DNA of 64,000 bases, from assembly GCA_051867655.1 (NCBI GenBank), contig JBJDYV010000099.1, positions 1 through 64,000 of the forward strand. The letters are read 5' to 3'. The position numbers were made by a program, and so were the translations under genes. Below are positions 16,970-26,060 of the stretch, in pieces; within the stretch, counting starts at the first letter, position 1, and each line of letters opens with the position of its first letter. The notes beneath the pieces were generated by a model. That model was not told the DNA's origin. It made no database searches and was given only the letters and a program-made list of their open reading frames with translations. The DNA is from JAJPXI01 sp051867655. Lineage in GTDB: Bacteria; Bacillota; Clostridia; Oscillospirales; Oscillospiraceae.

Positions 16970-19039
16970 TCAGGATTGAGTCAGCCGGCGCAGGCGGCGC
17001 AGCAGCTCGGATTCTTCCAGGTCCACCTTGCTGTCCACCCGGCACAGGCCGATGCGCAGCCGTCCGGCGGTCTGGTGCTCGACCTGGATCAGCCCGCGTT
17101 CGTCAAACACACGGATGCACACCATAGTGCGGGCGTAGGCCTCCCGGGTGTGAAAGGTCTTGGCGATGTTTTTGGCCAAATGGGTCGGATGATCCTCCAG
17201 CGGGGCCGGGGAGGCATACCGCTTCAGATAGCGCCATACCGTCTCGAACTCCTCCCGGGTGGGGGTGATGGCCTGGGCCTCCACGGCGGAGAGGGGCGCT
17301 CCGGAGCAGAGACGCTCGAACAGGCTGCGCTCTGCCTGGGCGCGGGTGAGTGCGTTGTGCAGGTCGCAGATCTGCAGCTGCACCGAGCGCACGCCCCGGA
17401 ATTCATTGATCTGGGGGGTAAACGCCGCGTCCACCCGGTCACCCGGGCCGAGTCCCAGCTGACCGGCGGAAGCAGAAAAGAAAATGGCGTCAAAGACCGC
17501 GCCCTGGCAGCGCAGCCGCAGCTTCAGGTGGCGTCCGTTCCCCACCTCAAACATGGACAGAATGACGGCGCCCGACAGCATGAAGACGGGCTTGGGATTG
17601 CCCGCGCCGAAGGGCTCCAGCAGGGAGAGCGCCTCCACACCCTCCTGGGAGAGCAGGGCCGGGTCGCTGATCTGGGCGTCGATCTGGAGGGTGGATACCA
17701 TCTCCGCGCCGCCGGTGCGTTCCAGAACCGCTGCTTCCATGCGAGCGCGGAAGGCGGGGATGTTTTCTTCACTGATCGTAAAGCCGGCCGCCAGCTCATG
17801 GCCGCCGAAATCCTCCAGCAGTCCGGCGCACTGTTCCAGGGCCGCAAACAGGTTGAAGCCGCCGAAGGAGCGGCAGGAGCCCTTGCCCTTGCCGTCCTGC
17901 AGACAGATCATGAAGGCGGGGCAGGAATATTTCTCCGCCAGGCGGGAGGCAACAATGCCCACGACTCCCTGGTGCCAGCCCTCGCTGGCCAGGACGATGA
18001 CCGCGTGGCTGCCCCCTTCCCGGTCCAGCCGGGCGACGCACTCCTCAAAAATCTCCCCTTCAATGGCCTGCCGTTCCCGGTTCAGGGCACACAGCTCCCG
18101 GGCCAGCGCCTCCGCCCGGACGGGGTCCTGGGTGAGAAGCAGCTCCGCGGCCAGGGCCGCGCAGCCCATGCGCCCGGAGGCGTTGATGCGGGGGGCCAGG
18201 GTGTAACCGATGGTGGTGGCGGTCAGGGGTTTGCCCTCGGCGCCCGCCTCCCGGATCAGGGAGCGCAGGCCGGGGCGCCGGGTGTGGGCCAGAGCCTTCA
18301 GGCCCAGCCGGACAATGGCCCGGTTTTCCCCCGTCAGCTGCATGACGTCAGCCACGGTGCCGATGGCGGTCAGGTCGGCGTACTCCGCCAGAAGGGTCTG
18401 CCGGTTCTCCTCCCCGCCCAGAGCGAGCACCAGCTTGAAGGCCACGCCCACCCCCGCCAGGCAGGGGAAGGGGTACCGACAGTCCATCCGGTGGGGGTTC
18501 ACCACGGCGACAGCGGCGGGCAGGGTCTCCTTGCACTCATGGTGGTCGGTGATGACCACATCCATTCCCAGCTCCGCGGCGCGGAGGGTCTCGTGGGCGG
18601 CGGTGATGCCGCAGTCCACGGTGACGATCAGGGTGACCCCCTGCTCGTGCAGAAGCTCCACAGCCTGATCGCTCAGACCATAGCCTTCCCCCATGCGGTC
18701 CGGAATATAGGGGATAACTGTGGCTCCCTGCCGGCACAGATAGTCGGTCAGAAGACAGGTGGAGGTAATGCCGTCCACGTCGTAGTCGCCGTAGACGGCG
18801 ATGATCTCATGTTGTTTCAGAGCTTGTTTGATCCGCGCCACGGCCCGGTCCATGTCCTTCAGGAGAAACGGGTTGTGCAGCAGCTCCTCCCGGTCGTCCA
18901 GGAAAGCCCGGGCTTTTTCCGGTGTGTCCAGCCCACGGGCACAGAGCACCGCCGCGGGCAGAGGCGGAATGCCGGCGCTGACCATGGCCTGACAATCCTC
19001 TGTGCGCGGGGTGCAGATATTCCACTGCTTGTATTTCAT
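16970..19039 (-). CDS. recJ: Single-stranded-DNA exonuclease RecJ
   Basis: 689 residues of the DHH phosphoesterase superfamily. Motifs include VYGDYDVDGI (~83-92), TVDCGI, ITDHHE (~169) and NPHRMDCRYPF, followed by the DHHA1-type section with GRMGCA and GSCRS. The C-terminus holds an OB-like domain and an additional tail found in Firmicutes RecJ. It degrades single-stranded DNA 5' to 3' in recombination and mismatch repair. Most family members are 560-800 residues, so the length is normal. It is the first gene of the recJ-relA operon and has an AT-rich upstream gap of 127 bases shared with the purL terminator. Confidence 0.96.
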   Translation of the reverse strand: MKYKQWNICTPRTEDCQAMVSAGIPPLPAAVLCARGLDTPEKARAFLDDREELLHNPFLLKDMDRAVARIKQALKQHEIIAVYGDYDVDGITSTCLLTDYLCRQGATVIPYIPDRMGEGYGLSDQAVELLHEQGVTLIVTVDCGITAAHETLRAAELGMDVVITDHHECKETLPAAVAVVNPHRMDCRYPFPCLAGVGVAFKLVLALGGEENRQTLLAEYADLTAIGTVADVMQLTGENRAIVRLGLKALAHTRRPGLRSLIREAGAEGKPLTATTIGYTLAPRINASGRMGCAALAAELLLTQDPVRAEALARELCALNRERQAIEGEIFEECVARLDREGGSHAVIVLASEGWHQGVVGIVASRLAEKYSCPAFMICLQDGKGKGSCRSFGGFNLFAALEQCAGLLEDFGGHELAAGFTISEENIPAFRARMEAAVLERTGGAEMVSTLQIDAQISDPALLSQEGVEALSLLEPFGAGNPKPVFMLSGAVILSMFEVGNGRHLKLRLRCQGAVFDAIFFSASAGQLGLGPGDRVDAAFTPQINEFRGVRSVQLQICDLHNALTRAQAERSLFERLCSGAPLSAVEAQAITPTREEFETVWRYLKRYASPAPLEDHPTHLAKNIAKTFHTREAYARTMVCIRVFDERGLIQVEHQTAGRLRIGLCRVDSKVDLEESELLRRLRRLTQS

Positions 19040-19117
19040 GGAGAAAGACCTCAGATAATCTCGAAATTTTACCCTCTATTATAGCAAAAGGCGCGCCTGA
19101 TTACAAGAAAATAGGGC

Positions 19118-19157
19118 AAAAAAAGCGGCTGTGCCTTTTGAAGACACAGCCGCTTCG
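19118..19157 (-). terminator. purL terminator
   Basis: An 11-bp stem (19123-19133 and 19145-19155) followed by a U run on the minus-strand transcript begins about ten bases after the purL stop. Confidence 0.85.
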
Positions 19158-19166
19158 GGAACGAGT

Positions 19167-22100
19167 TTACCGATAATAGAACGCGCCCGACTCGAACAGG
19201 GGCTGAACCTTGTCGCCGGGGATGTTCTTGGCGATCCATGCGCCGGCGCGCTCGGAGTGGCCCATCTTGCCGAAGACCCGGCCGTCGGGAGAGAAGATGC
19301 CCTCGATGGCCTGGACCGAGCCGTTGGGGTTCACGTCGATGGACATGGAGGGATTGCCCTGGGCGTCCACATACTGGGTGGCCACCTGGCCGTTGGCGAT
19401 CAGCTGCTCCACCACGTCGGCCGGGGCCACGAAGCGGCCCTCGCCGTGGGAGATGGGGATGGCGTGCAGGTCGCCCACGTTGGATTTCAGCATCCAGGGG
19501 GAGCGCACCGAGGCCACCCGGGTGGTGACGTATTTGCTCTGGTGGCGGCCGATGCGGTTGAAGGTCAGGGTGGGCGCGGCCTCGTCGGCGGTGCGGATCT
19601 CGCCGTAGGGCACCAGGCCCAGCTTGACCAGGGCCTGGAAGCCGTTGCAGATGCCCAGCATCAGGCCGTCCCGGTTTTTCAGCAGGTCGTGGACCGCGTC
19701 GGTCAGGCGGGCGTTGCGGAAGAAGGAGCAGATGAACTTGGCGGAGCCCTCCGGCTCGTCGCCGCCGGAGAAGCCGCCGGGGATGATGACCATCTGGCTG
19801 CGGCGGATGGCGTCCTCCAGGGCCTGAGCCGACTGTTCCAGCACCTCGCCCGTCAGGTTGCGCACCACCACGATCTCCGGCTCGATGCCCGCCTTCACGC
19901 AGGCGGCGGCGGTGTCGTACTCGCAGTTGGTGCCCGGAAACACGGGGATGACCGCCCGGGGTTTGGCGATGCTGCTCTTGGCCACGATAGGGGCGCGCTC
20001 CGTGCAGGAGATGGGCTGGATCAAAATTTTCTCCTCGGGGGTGCGGGTGGGATATACCGGCTCCAGCACACCCTCGTTCAGGGCCAGCAGCTCGTCGATG
20101 GAGGCGCTCTCCCCCTTCAGGACAATGGCGGGCTCTTCGGTGGTGCGGCCCAGAAGGACCCCGGCGTCGGTCTCCCCGGTCAGCTCGGCGATAATGGCGC
20201 CGGGACAGGGGCCGTACCAGGGGATGGGCTGGACGGCTTCCGCCCGGAAGCCGATGCGGTTGCCGAAGGACATTTTCATAAGACCCTCAGCCACGCCGCC
20301 GCTCTCCACCGCCCAGGCGGCTGCGACCTTGCCCTCCCGGCACAGCTTGTGGAAGGTCTCCCACTGCCGGCGGTAGGTGTCATAGTCGCCGATCTGGGGC
20401 GTGCCGAAGAAGTAAACCGGGTGACCGGGCTCTTTGAATTCAGGGGACAGCACATCGCCTGCCAGGATGGGGGCGATGGCGAAGGAGATCAGGGTGGGCG
20501 GCACGTCCTTGTCCAGGAAGGTGCCGGACATGGAGTCCTTGCCGCCGATGGCGGCGCAGCCCAGCTCCATCTGGGCGCTGAGCGCACCCAGCAGGGCGGC
20601 GAAGGGCTTGCCCCAGCGCTCGGGCTCTTGGCGCAGCTTCTCGAAGAACTCCTGGAAGGACAGGTAGGCCTTGCGGTAGTCCGCGCCGGCGGCCACCAGC
20701 TTGGCCACGGAGACCACCACGGAGTTGATGGCGCCGATGAAGGGGTCCTCGCTCATCCAGTGGGGGTCAAAGGCCCAGGACATGACGCTGGCCTGCTCGG
20801 TTTTCTGGCCGGGCAGCACGGGGAGCAGGGCGGACATGGACTGGGCGGGGGTGCGCTGATCCTTGCCGCCGAAGGGCATCAGCACACTGCCCGCGCCGAT
20901 GGAGCCGTCAAACCGCTCCACCAGGCCGCGGTTCAGGGCAAATTTCAGGCTGCCGGCGATCTGGCGCAGGCTGGCCGCGTGGACCAGTACCTCGTGCTCA
21001 TTTGCCGGCACCTTGACGGCGGCGTGCTTCACCGCGCCGTTGGTGTTCAGGAAGTCCCGGGACAGGTCGGCGATCTTCTTCCCTCTCCAGGTCATGACCA
21101 TGCGGGGGCTTTCGGTGACGGTCGCCACCCGGTAGGCCTCCAGGTTCTCGGCCTGGGCGGCGGCGATAAACTTGTCCGCGTCCTCGGCGGCCACCACCAC
21201 GGCCATGCGCTCCTGGGATTCGGAGATGGCCAGCTCGGTGCCGTCCAGACCGTCGTATTTCTTGCGCACGGCGTCCAGGTCGATGTCCACGCCGTCGGCC
21301 AGCTCGCCGATGGCCACGGACACGCCGCCCGCGCCGAAGTCGTTGCAGCGCTTGACCAGCCGGGTGACCTCCCCGTTGCGGAACAGGCGCTGGATCTTGC
21401 GCTCCTCGGGGGCGTTGCCCTTCTGGACCTCGGAGGCCATGGTCTCCAGGGACTTCTGGGTGTGGCTCTTGGAGGAGCCGGTGGCGCCGCCGATGCCGTC
21501 CCGGCCGGTGCGGCCGCCCAGCAGGATGATCACGTCGCCGGGGGCGGGGCGCTCCCGCACCACGTTCTCCGCCGGGGCCGCGCCCACCACAGCGCCGCAC
21601 TCCAGGCGCTTGGCGATATAGCCCTCGTGGTACACCTCGGCCACATGGCCGGTGGCCAGGCCGATCTGGTTGCCGTAGGAGGAATAGCCCGCCGCCGCCG
21701 TCTGGCACAGCTTGCGCTGGGGCAGCTTGCCGCTGAGGGTGTCGGCCAGCGGGGTGCGGGGGTCGCCCGCGCCGGTGACGCGCATGGCCTGGTGGACATA
21801 CACACGGCCGGACAGGGGGTCGCGGATGCAGCCGCCGATGCAGGTGGCCGCGCCGCCGAAGGGCTCGATCTCGGTGGGGTGGTTGTGGGTCTCGTTCTTG
21901 AACATCAGCAGCCAGTCCTGCTCCTTGCCGTCCACCACGGCGGGGACGTGGATGGAGCAGGCGTTGATCTCCTCGCTCTCGTCCAGCTCGGGCAGGGCGC
22001 CCATTTTCTTCAGGGCCTTGGTGCCGATGGTGCCGATGTCCATCAGGGTGATGGGACGCTTGGCAGCCTTTTCCTCCCCGTAGACCTCCTTGCGCAGCTC

Positions 22101-22865
22101 CATGTAGGCCTTGAAGGTATCGCCCACCATGGAGTCCGCGATCTCCACGTCGTCGATGTGGGTGGAGAAGGTGGTGTGGCGGCAGTGGTCGGACCAGTAG
22201 GTGTCCACCACCCGCACCTCGGTGATGGTGGGATCGCGTTTTTCCTCGTCCCGGAAATAGGTCTGCAGGAAGGTCAGGTCGGCCAGATCCATGGCCAGTC
22301 CGCACTGAGAGAGTAGGGCGGTCAGGCCCTCCTCATCCAGGGCGGTGAAGCCGGTCAGCACCGCCACGTCGCCGGGAACCGGGTAGCTGACCGCCAGGGT
22401 CTCCGGCTTGTCCAGCGCGGCCTCGCGACATTCCACGGGGTTGATCAGATACTGCCGGATCTGCTCCAGGTCGGTTTCCGATACCGCACCCTCCAGCAGA
22501 TAGACGGTGGCGCACTTGACGGCGGGGCGCTCGCCGCCCGCCATCAGCTGAATGCACTGGGCGGCCGAGTCGGCCCGCTGGTCGTACTGGCCGGGCAGGG
22601 ACTCCACCGCCAGGACAGCCCCGGCGCTGGCGGGCACAGGGAAGTCCTCATCGTAGACAGCGTCCACCTGCGGCTCGGAAAACACGGTGGCCCGGGCCTG
22701 CTCGTAAACCTGGGGCTCGATCCCCTCCACATCATACCGGTGCAGGATGCGCACGCCGGTCAGGGCGGCGATGCCCAGCTGCTCCTTCAGCTGGGTCAGC
22801 ACCGAAACGGCTTCCCCGTCGAAGCCGGGTTTTTTCTCCGCAAAACAGCGATATACGTTACTCAT
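19167..22865 (-). CDS. purL: Phosphoribosylformylglycinamidine synthase, single-chain
   Basis: 1,232 residues joining synthetase and glutaminase in one chain, the clostridial FGAM-synthase form. It converts FGAR, ATP and glutamine to FGAM in purine synthesis. Visible parts are VDTYWSDHCRHTTF near 220, ATP-site segments such as NHPTEIEPFGGAATCIGG, and a C-terminal class I amidotransferase with FPGTNCEYD, MLGICNGFQAL (Cys nucleophile) and ISHGEGRF. The start is the ATG at 22865 because GGGAGG is 7 bases upstream; the frame extends five codons further. No purine riboswitch or PurR-like box was recognised. One 163-bp palindromic element sits between it and the upstream gene. Confidence 0.97.
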   Translation of the reverse strand: MSNVYRCFAEKKPGFDGEAVSVLTQLKEQLGIAALTGVRILHRYDVEGIEPQVYEQARATVFSEPQVDAVYDEDFPVPASAGAVLAVESLPGQYDQRADSAAQCIQLMAGGERPAVKCATVYLLEGAVSETDLEQIRQYLINPVECREAALDKPETLAVSYPVPGDVAVLTGFTALDEEGLTALLSQCGLAMDLADLTFLQTYFRDEEKRDPTITEVRVVDTYWSDHCRHTTFSTHIDDVEIADSMVGDTFKAYMELRKEVYGEEKAAKRPITLMDIGTIGTKALKKMGALPELDESEEINACSIHVPAVVDGKEQDWLLMFKNETHNHPTEIEPFGGAATCIGGCIRDPLSGRVYVHQAMRVTGAGDPRTPLADTLSGKLPQRKLCQTAAAGYSSYGNQIGLATGHVAEVYHEGYIAKRLECGAVVGAAPAENVVRERPAPGDVIILLGGRTGRDGIGGATGSSKSHTQKSLETMASEVQKGNAPEERKIQRLFRNGEVTRLVKRCNDFGAGGVSVAIGELADGVDIDLDAVRKKYDGLDGTELAISESQERMAVVVAAEDADKFIAAAQAENLEAYRVATVTESPRMVMTWRGKKIADLSRDFLNTNGAVKHAAVKVPANEHEVLVHAASLRQIAGSLKFALNRGLVERFDGSIGAGSVLMPFGGKDQRTPAQSMSALLPVLPGQKTEQASVMSWAFDPHWMSEDPFIGAINSVVVSVAKLVAAGADYRKAYLSFQEFFEKLRQEPERWGKPFAALLGALSAQMELGCAAIGGKDSMSGTFLDKDVPPTLISFAIAPILAGDVLSPEFKEPGHPVYFFGTPQIGDYDTYRRQWETFHKLCREGKVAAAWAVESGGVAEGLMKMSFGNRIGFRAEAVQPIPWYGPCPGAIIAELTGETDAGVLLGRTTEEPAIVLKGESASIDELLALNEGVLEPVYPTRTPEEKILIQPISCTERAPIVAKSSIAKPRAVIPVFPGTNCEYDTAAACVKAGIEPEIVVVRNLTGEVLEQSAQALEDAIRRSQMVIIPGGFSGGDEPEGSAKFICSFFRNARLTDAVHDLLKNRDGLMLGICNGFQALVKLGLVPYGEIRTADEAAPTLTFNRIGRHQSKYVTTRVASVRSPWMLKSNVGDLHAIPISHGEGRFVAPADVVEQLIANGQVATQYVDAQGNPSMSIDVNPNGSVQAIEGIFSPDGRVFGKMGHSERAGAWIAKNIPGDKVQPLFESGAFYYR

Positions 22866-22890
22866 TCCCATTCCTCCCAAAGGTGTTCCT

Positions 22891-23053
22891 AGGTAACCTC
22901 TGATTCAATCGGCAAGAGCGAATTGCGAGAAATTTTGCGTCAGAAAAAGGCGTAGCTTCGTAGGAATACTTTGTGTATTTTAAGAAGCCACAACGCGTTT
23001 ATGGCGTAAAATTTCCGCAAAGCGCCGCAGATGCATTGATTCAGTGGTTACCT
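22891..23053. repeat. 163-bp palindromic element, copy 2
   Basis: Same length and plan as the element at 14574-14736, about 80% alike by eye. Terminal repeats are AGGTAACCTCTGATTCAATC against AGGTAACCACTGAATCAATG. The two copies differ at paired positions in ways that keep the ends complementary (TTCAAT with ATTGATT here, TCCAAT with ATTGGGT in copy 1). It begins 2 bases after the stop of the upstream lipoprotein gene. Confidence 0.87.
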
Positions 23054-23055
23054 TA

Positions 23056-24591
23056 CTATGTTACAGCGTCGAAACGCAAGGATTCCAAATGATAAAAGGG
23101 GTTCTGGCGCGTGGGCTCCAGTCCGGAGACCGCTCCCCACTGCGTCAAAACAGCGTGGTTCTTAAAGCAGAGCGGCGCCAGCGGCGCGTCCGCCTGAAAC
23201 TGGTCCAGCAGCTGTGCGGCAGCCTGCGGGCGTGCGCTCCCCTGTGCCGCGCGCAGCTGTTCCAGCAGGGCGTCGGTCTCGTCGCTGGCAAAGCCGCCGT
23301 AGTTCAGCGCCCCGTCCTGCCCCAGTAGGGGGGCCAGGTCAAAGTCCGCGGTCAGAGTGACCTCGCCCAGATACAGGTCGAAGTTTCCGGCCTCCAGCGC
23401 GGCCAGATAGTCGTCCCAGGCCAGCTTTTTCAGCTCCACGTTGATTCCCAGATCGGTCAGCTGCCCGGCCAGGTATTCGGCAATGGTCAGTTTGAAAGAG
23501 TTGTCCGTATTGACCACGAAGGTCAGGGAAAGGGCGGTCCTGCCCATATACCGCTGGCCATCCTCCCCCGGGGCATAGCCCGCCTGGGTCAGCAGCTCCG
23601 CCGCGGCGGCGGAGTCGTAAGCGCCGGAGCGCTCATGGGCGGCGCTGTACAGCTCCGAGCGGGGAGAAAACGGCAGGCAGGTGGCCTCCCCGTGGCCGGC
23701 CAGCAGAGAGACGGTCACGGTGTCCCGGTCAAAGCTCCGGAAAATTGCCTGGCGCACCAGGGCGTCCCGGCAGGGGCCGCTCTGGGTCTGAAAGCCCACA
23801 TAGAGCAGGGTGGTGGTGGGGTATCCGAACACCTCATACCCGGAGGAGTAGCCCAGGGCGTTGGAGCCGGTCAGGTCGCTGGTCACCAGGGAGACCTCCC
23901 CGGCGTCGAAGGCGTAGATCAGACCGTCCGCCCCCTCGATGGGAGACAGGGCGATCTCCTCCGGCGCGGTGTCGGGGGCGGAGGGCTGCCGGGCCAGGCG
24001 CAGGGGACCGCTGTCCTCCACAAAGGCGTAAGGGCCGGTGCCCAGGGGCATGGAGCCGTCTCCACTGTCCCGGACCACGGGAATGTCCAGCAGGGCGGGC
24101 AGGGCGCCGTTGGGGCGGGTCAGGGTGACCGTGACCGCCCCCTCTCCGGCCGCCGCGATGCGCTTCACCTCTGCCAGCCGCCCGGCGTAAAGCGCACTGC
24201 TGCGGGCCAGCTCCAGGGAGGAAACCACGTCGGCGGCGGTCACGCTCGTCCCATCGGAAAAGACGGCGCCGCTGAGGGTAAAGGTCCACGTCAGGCCGTC
24301 CTCCGACACGGAGTATTCCGAGCAGAGCACCCCGTGGGGGGTGAAGGTGTTGTCCAGCTCAAACAGGCCCTGATAGACCAGGCTGGCCAGGACCGAATGG
24401 GCGTGGTTGTTCCCGGTAATGGGGTGAAGGGAGGCACTGGGATAGTACGGAAGGGCAAACTCCGTCCGTTCCGGCGCAGGGGTGGGAGTCGGAGATACCT
24501 CGGGCTGGTCCGGCACCTGGATCGTCTCACCGGTACAGCCCGTGAGCAGCAGGGCGAGAGCCGCGGCCGCGGCCAGCAGGCGTATGCGCAA
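23056..24591 (-). CDS. Peptide/nickel-type ABC substrate-binding lipoprotein (family 5)
   Basis: About 511 residues. A signal peptide (RIRLLAAAAALALLLTGC) ends in a lipobox, so the protein should be membrane-anchored outside the cell. A Pro/Thr linker (SPTPTPAPE) follows and then a family-5 binding fold: HPITGNNHAHSVLASLVYQGLFE, FTLSGAVFSDGTSVTAADVV and the late DLYLGEVTLTADFD. These proteins deliver oligopeptides or metal complexes to an ABC permease, but no permease is nearby. A TTG at 24591 has GAGGAG 8 bases before it; a GTG at 24600 overlapping the upstream stop is the alternative start. Confidence 0.88.
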   Translation of the reverse strand: MRIRLLAAAAALALLLTGCTGETIQVPDQPEVSPTPTPAPERTEFALPYYPSASLHPITGNNHAHSVLASLVYQGLFELDNTFTPHGVLCSEYSVSEDGLTWTFTLSGAVFSDGTSVTAADVVSSLELARSSALYAGRLAEVKRIAAAGEGAVTVTLTRPNGALPALLDIPVVRDSGDGSMPLGTGPYAFVEDSGPLRLARQPSAPDTAPEEIALSPIEGADGLIYAFDAGEVSLVTSDLTGSNALGYSSGYEVFGYPTTTLLYVGFQTQSGPCRDALVRQAIFRSFDRDTVTVSLLAGHGEATCLPFSPRSELYSAAHERSGAYDSAAAAELLTQAGYAPGEDGQRYMGRTALSLTFVVNTDNSFKLTIAEYLAGQLTDLGINVELKKLAWDDYLAALEAGNFDLYLGEVTLTADFDLAPLLGQDGALNYGGFASDETDALLEQLRAAQGSARPQAAAQLLDQFQADAPLAPLCFKNHAVLTQWGAVSGLEPTRQNPFYHLESLRFDAVT

Positions 24592-24596
24592 GACTG

Positions 24597-24920
24597 TCAC
24601 TCCTCAAAGGTAATGGACGCGTTCCGGGGCAGGGCCAGACCGGCCTCCGCCTCGGCACATTTCAGAATACCCGCGAGGACGGGGCAGCTGGCGTGGACGG
24701 GAAAGAAGTCGGCCGAGAGCTCGTACAGGGGGCCGGCACCCGGACGGGTCAGACAAAGCTCATAGGCGTCGAAGGTGTCGCCTGCCTGCTCCATCAGGGT
24801 GCGGATGGCCTCGCAGCCGGAGGCCACCTTCAGGGTGACGGTGCCCTCCTCGGGGTCGCTCACCGCCTGGACGCTGGTGACAAAGCCGCACACGCCGGGA
24901 TCGATTCTTACTTTTTTCAT
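24597..24920 (-). CDS. Small conserved protein (DUF6951-like)
   Basis: 107 residues starting MKKVRIDPGVCGFVT. Four to five cysteines are spread along it (C11, C36, C56, C79, C88), in settings such as DPGVCGF, SGCEAI and HASCPV, which suggests a metal or Fe-S role. I recall such short proteins in Clostridia as an uncharacterised family but cannot name it firmly. It overlaps the phosphoesterase gene by ATGA and its stop touches the binding-lipoprotein start region, so the three are co-transcribed. Confidence 0.7.
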   Translation of the reverse strand: MKKVRIDPGVCGFVTSVQAVSDPEEGTVTLKVASGCEAIRTLMEQAGDTFDAYELCLTRPGAGPLYELSADFFPVHASCPVLAGILKCAEAEAGLALPRNASITFEE

Positions 24921-26026
24921 CGCTGGTCCCTCCCAATCAGTTTTCCGGTATACCAGCCGGTGACGCCGTCCTTCTTGACCAGCCAGCCCCGGCTGGTCTC
25001 CTGGATCACGGACAGGGTATCCCCCGGCTGCACGGGGAGCAGGTAGTTGGTGGAGTCCTCGCAGAAGACGCCGCGGTCGGTCTCCCAGATATCCCGGGTC
25101 AGAATGTCGATCTTCCGCCGGGAGGACAGGTGGAGGCAGGTGCAGAATTCCGTGCCCCGCTCCAGAATCTCTACGGCGTTGTCCCCAAAGTGGATGTTGA
25201 TGGAGTGCTCGGAGGGGGCCTGAGCATCCTGGGCCGTGGCCGTGGGCAGCGTATCGTAGGCTGTCCAGGTGAAGTCCCCGGCGCTGGGGACCGGGGGCAG
25301 GCGCAGGGCGTTCAGCTGCCCGTCCCGCTTGATGACGCAGCCGCCGTCGATGGAGACGATCTGCTGCCCCGGGCTGACCAGCGGATTGGCGCAGGGCCAG
25401 CTCTCCCGGTAGAGGGTGGCCGGCCAGTGGCCCACAATGCACCACTTGCTGCGGAAGGAATGGCCCTGATGGAGAAAATCGTCGTTTTTCATGCAGGCCC
25501 AGTCCTGCAGGCCGTCCGGGCTGCGCAGGCTGTCCTCGCCGGGGATGCCCCCATGGACGAAAATATAGTGCTCGCTCTCCAGAATGACGGGCAAACCCAT
25601 GAGAAAGGCGCATTCTTCGGGAAATTCCCGCTTTACCAGCTCCCGCAGGCTGTCAATATCCTCCGGTTCCCAGATGGGATGGTTCAGCCGCCGGGCAAAC
25701 TCGTTCATAATCAGATTCCCGTGCCAGCAGTTGCGGTAGCGGAACAGCCAGCCCTCGGGCAGATCCTCGTCAAAGAGCAGGCGGTCGCAGTTGCCCCGCA
25801 GGACATAGACGGTGTGGGTCTTGCACAGCTGCATGATATATTGCAGGGTTTCCAGGCTTTTGGGGCCCTTTTCAATCAGGTCGCCCAGAAGAATGAGAAT
25901 GTCGTCCCGGGAAAAAGAAATCTTGTCCAGAAGACCCTTCAGGTAATCCAGATTCCCGTGCACGTCGCTGACGGCAAAGGCCCGCCGGTGGGCGGGCAGT
26001 TCAATGTGTTGGACCGTGGCGCGCAT
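24917..26026 (-). CDS. Calcineurin-like metallophosphoesterase with C-terminal SH3-like domain
   Basis: 369 residues. Phosphoesterase motifs are in order: VSDVHGN (~20), LGDLIEKGP (~47), RGNCD (~77, where GNHD/E is usual), FVHGG (~178) and IVGHWP. The pattern is that of PPP-type protein phosphatases and nucleotide hydrolases. Residues ~300-369 look like a bacterial SH3 domain (GWLVKKDGVTGWYTGKL), a type that often binds cell wall when exported, but no signal peptide is present here. It lies 34 bases after pgeF and overlaps the next gene by 4 bases. Substrate unknown. Confidence 0.86.
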   Translation of the reverse strand: MRATVQHIELPAHRRAFAVSDVHGNLDYLKGLLDKISFSRDDILILLGDLIEKGPKSLETLQYIMQLCKTHTVYVLRGNCDRLLFDEDLPEGWLFRYRNCWHGNLIMNEFARRLNHPIWEPEDIDSLRELVKREFPEECAFLMGLPVILESEHYIFVHGGIPGEDSLRSPDGLQDWACMKNDDFLHQGHSFRSKWCIVGHWPATLYRESWPCANPLVSPGQQIVSIDGGCVIKRDGQLNALRLPPVPSAGDFTWTAYDTLPTATAQDAQAPSEHSINIHFGDNAVEILERGTEFCTCLHLSSRRKIDILTRDIWETDRGVFCEDSTNYLLPVQPGDTLSVIQETSRGWLVKKDGVTGWYTGKLIGRDQR

Positions 26027-26060
26027 GGTTCACCTCAAATCAGGAATCGGATGTGTTTTC

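Noticed and set aside
16976..19084. Very long open frame on the plus strand opposite recJ (and similar ones opposite purL, secA, relA and the V-ATPase genes)
   Set aside because: Low-complexity Gly/His/Val-rich translations, mirror frames of G/C-rich codon use; the minus-strand proteins are well-known families.
22866..23055. Purine riboswitch or transposase remnant before purL
   Set aside because: The region is taken up by the 163-bp palindromic element, with no aptamer core and no ORF.
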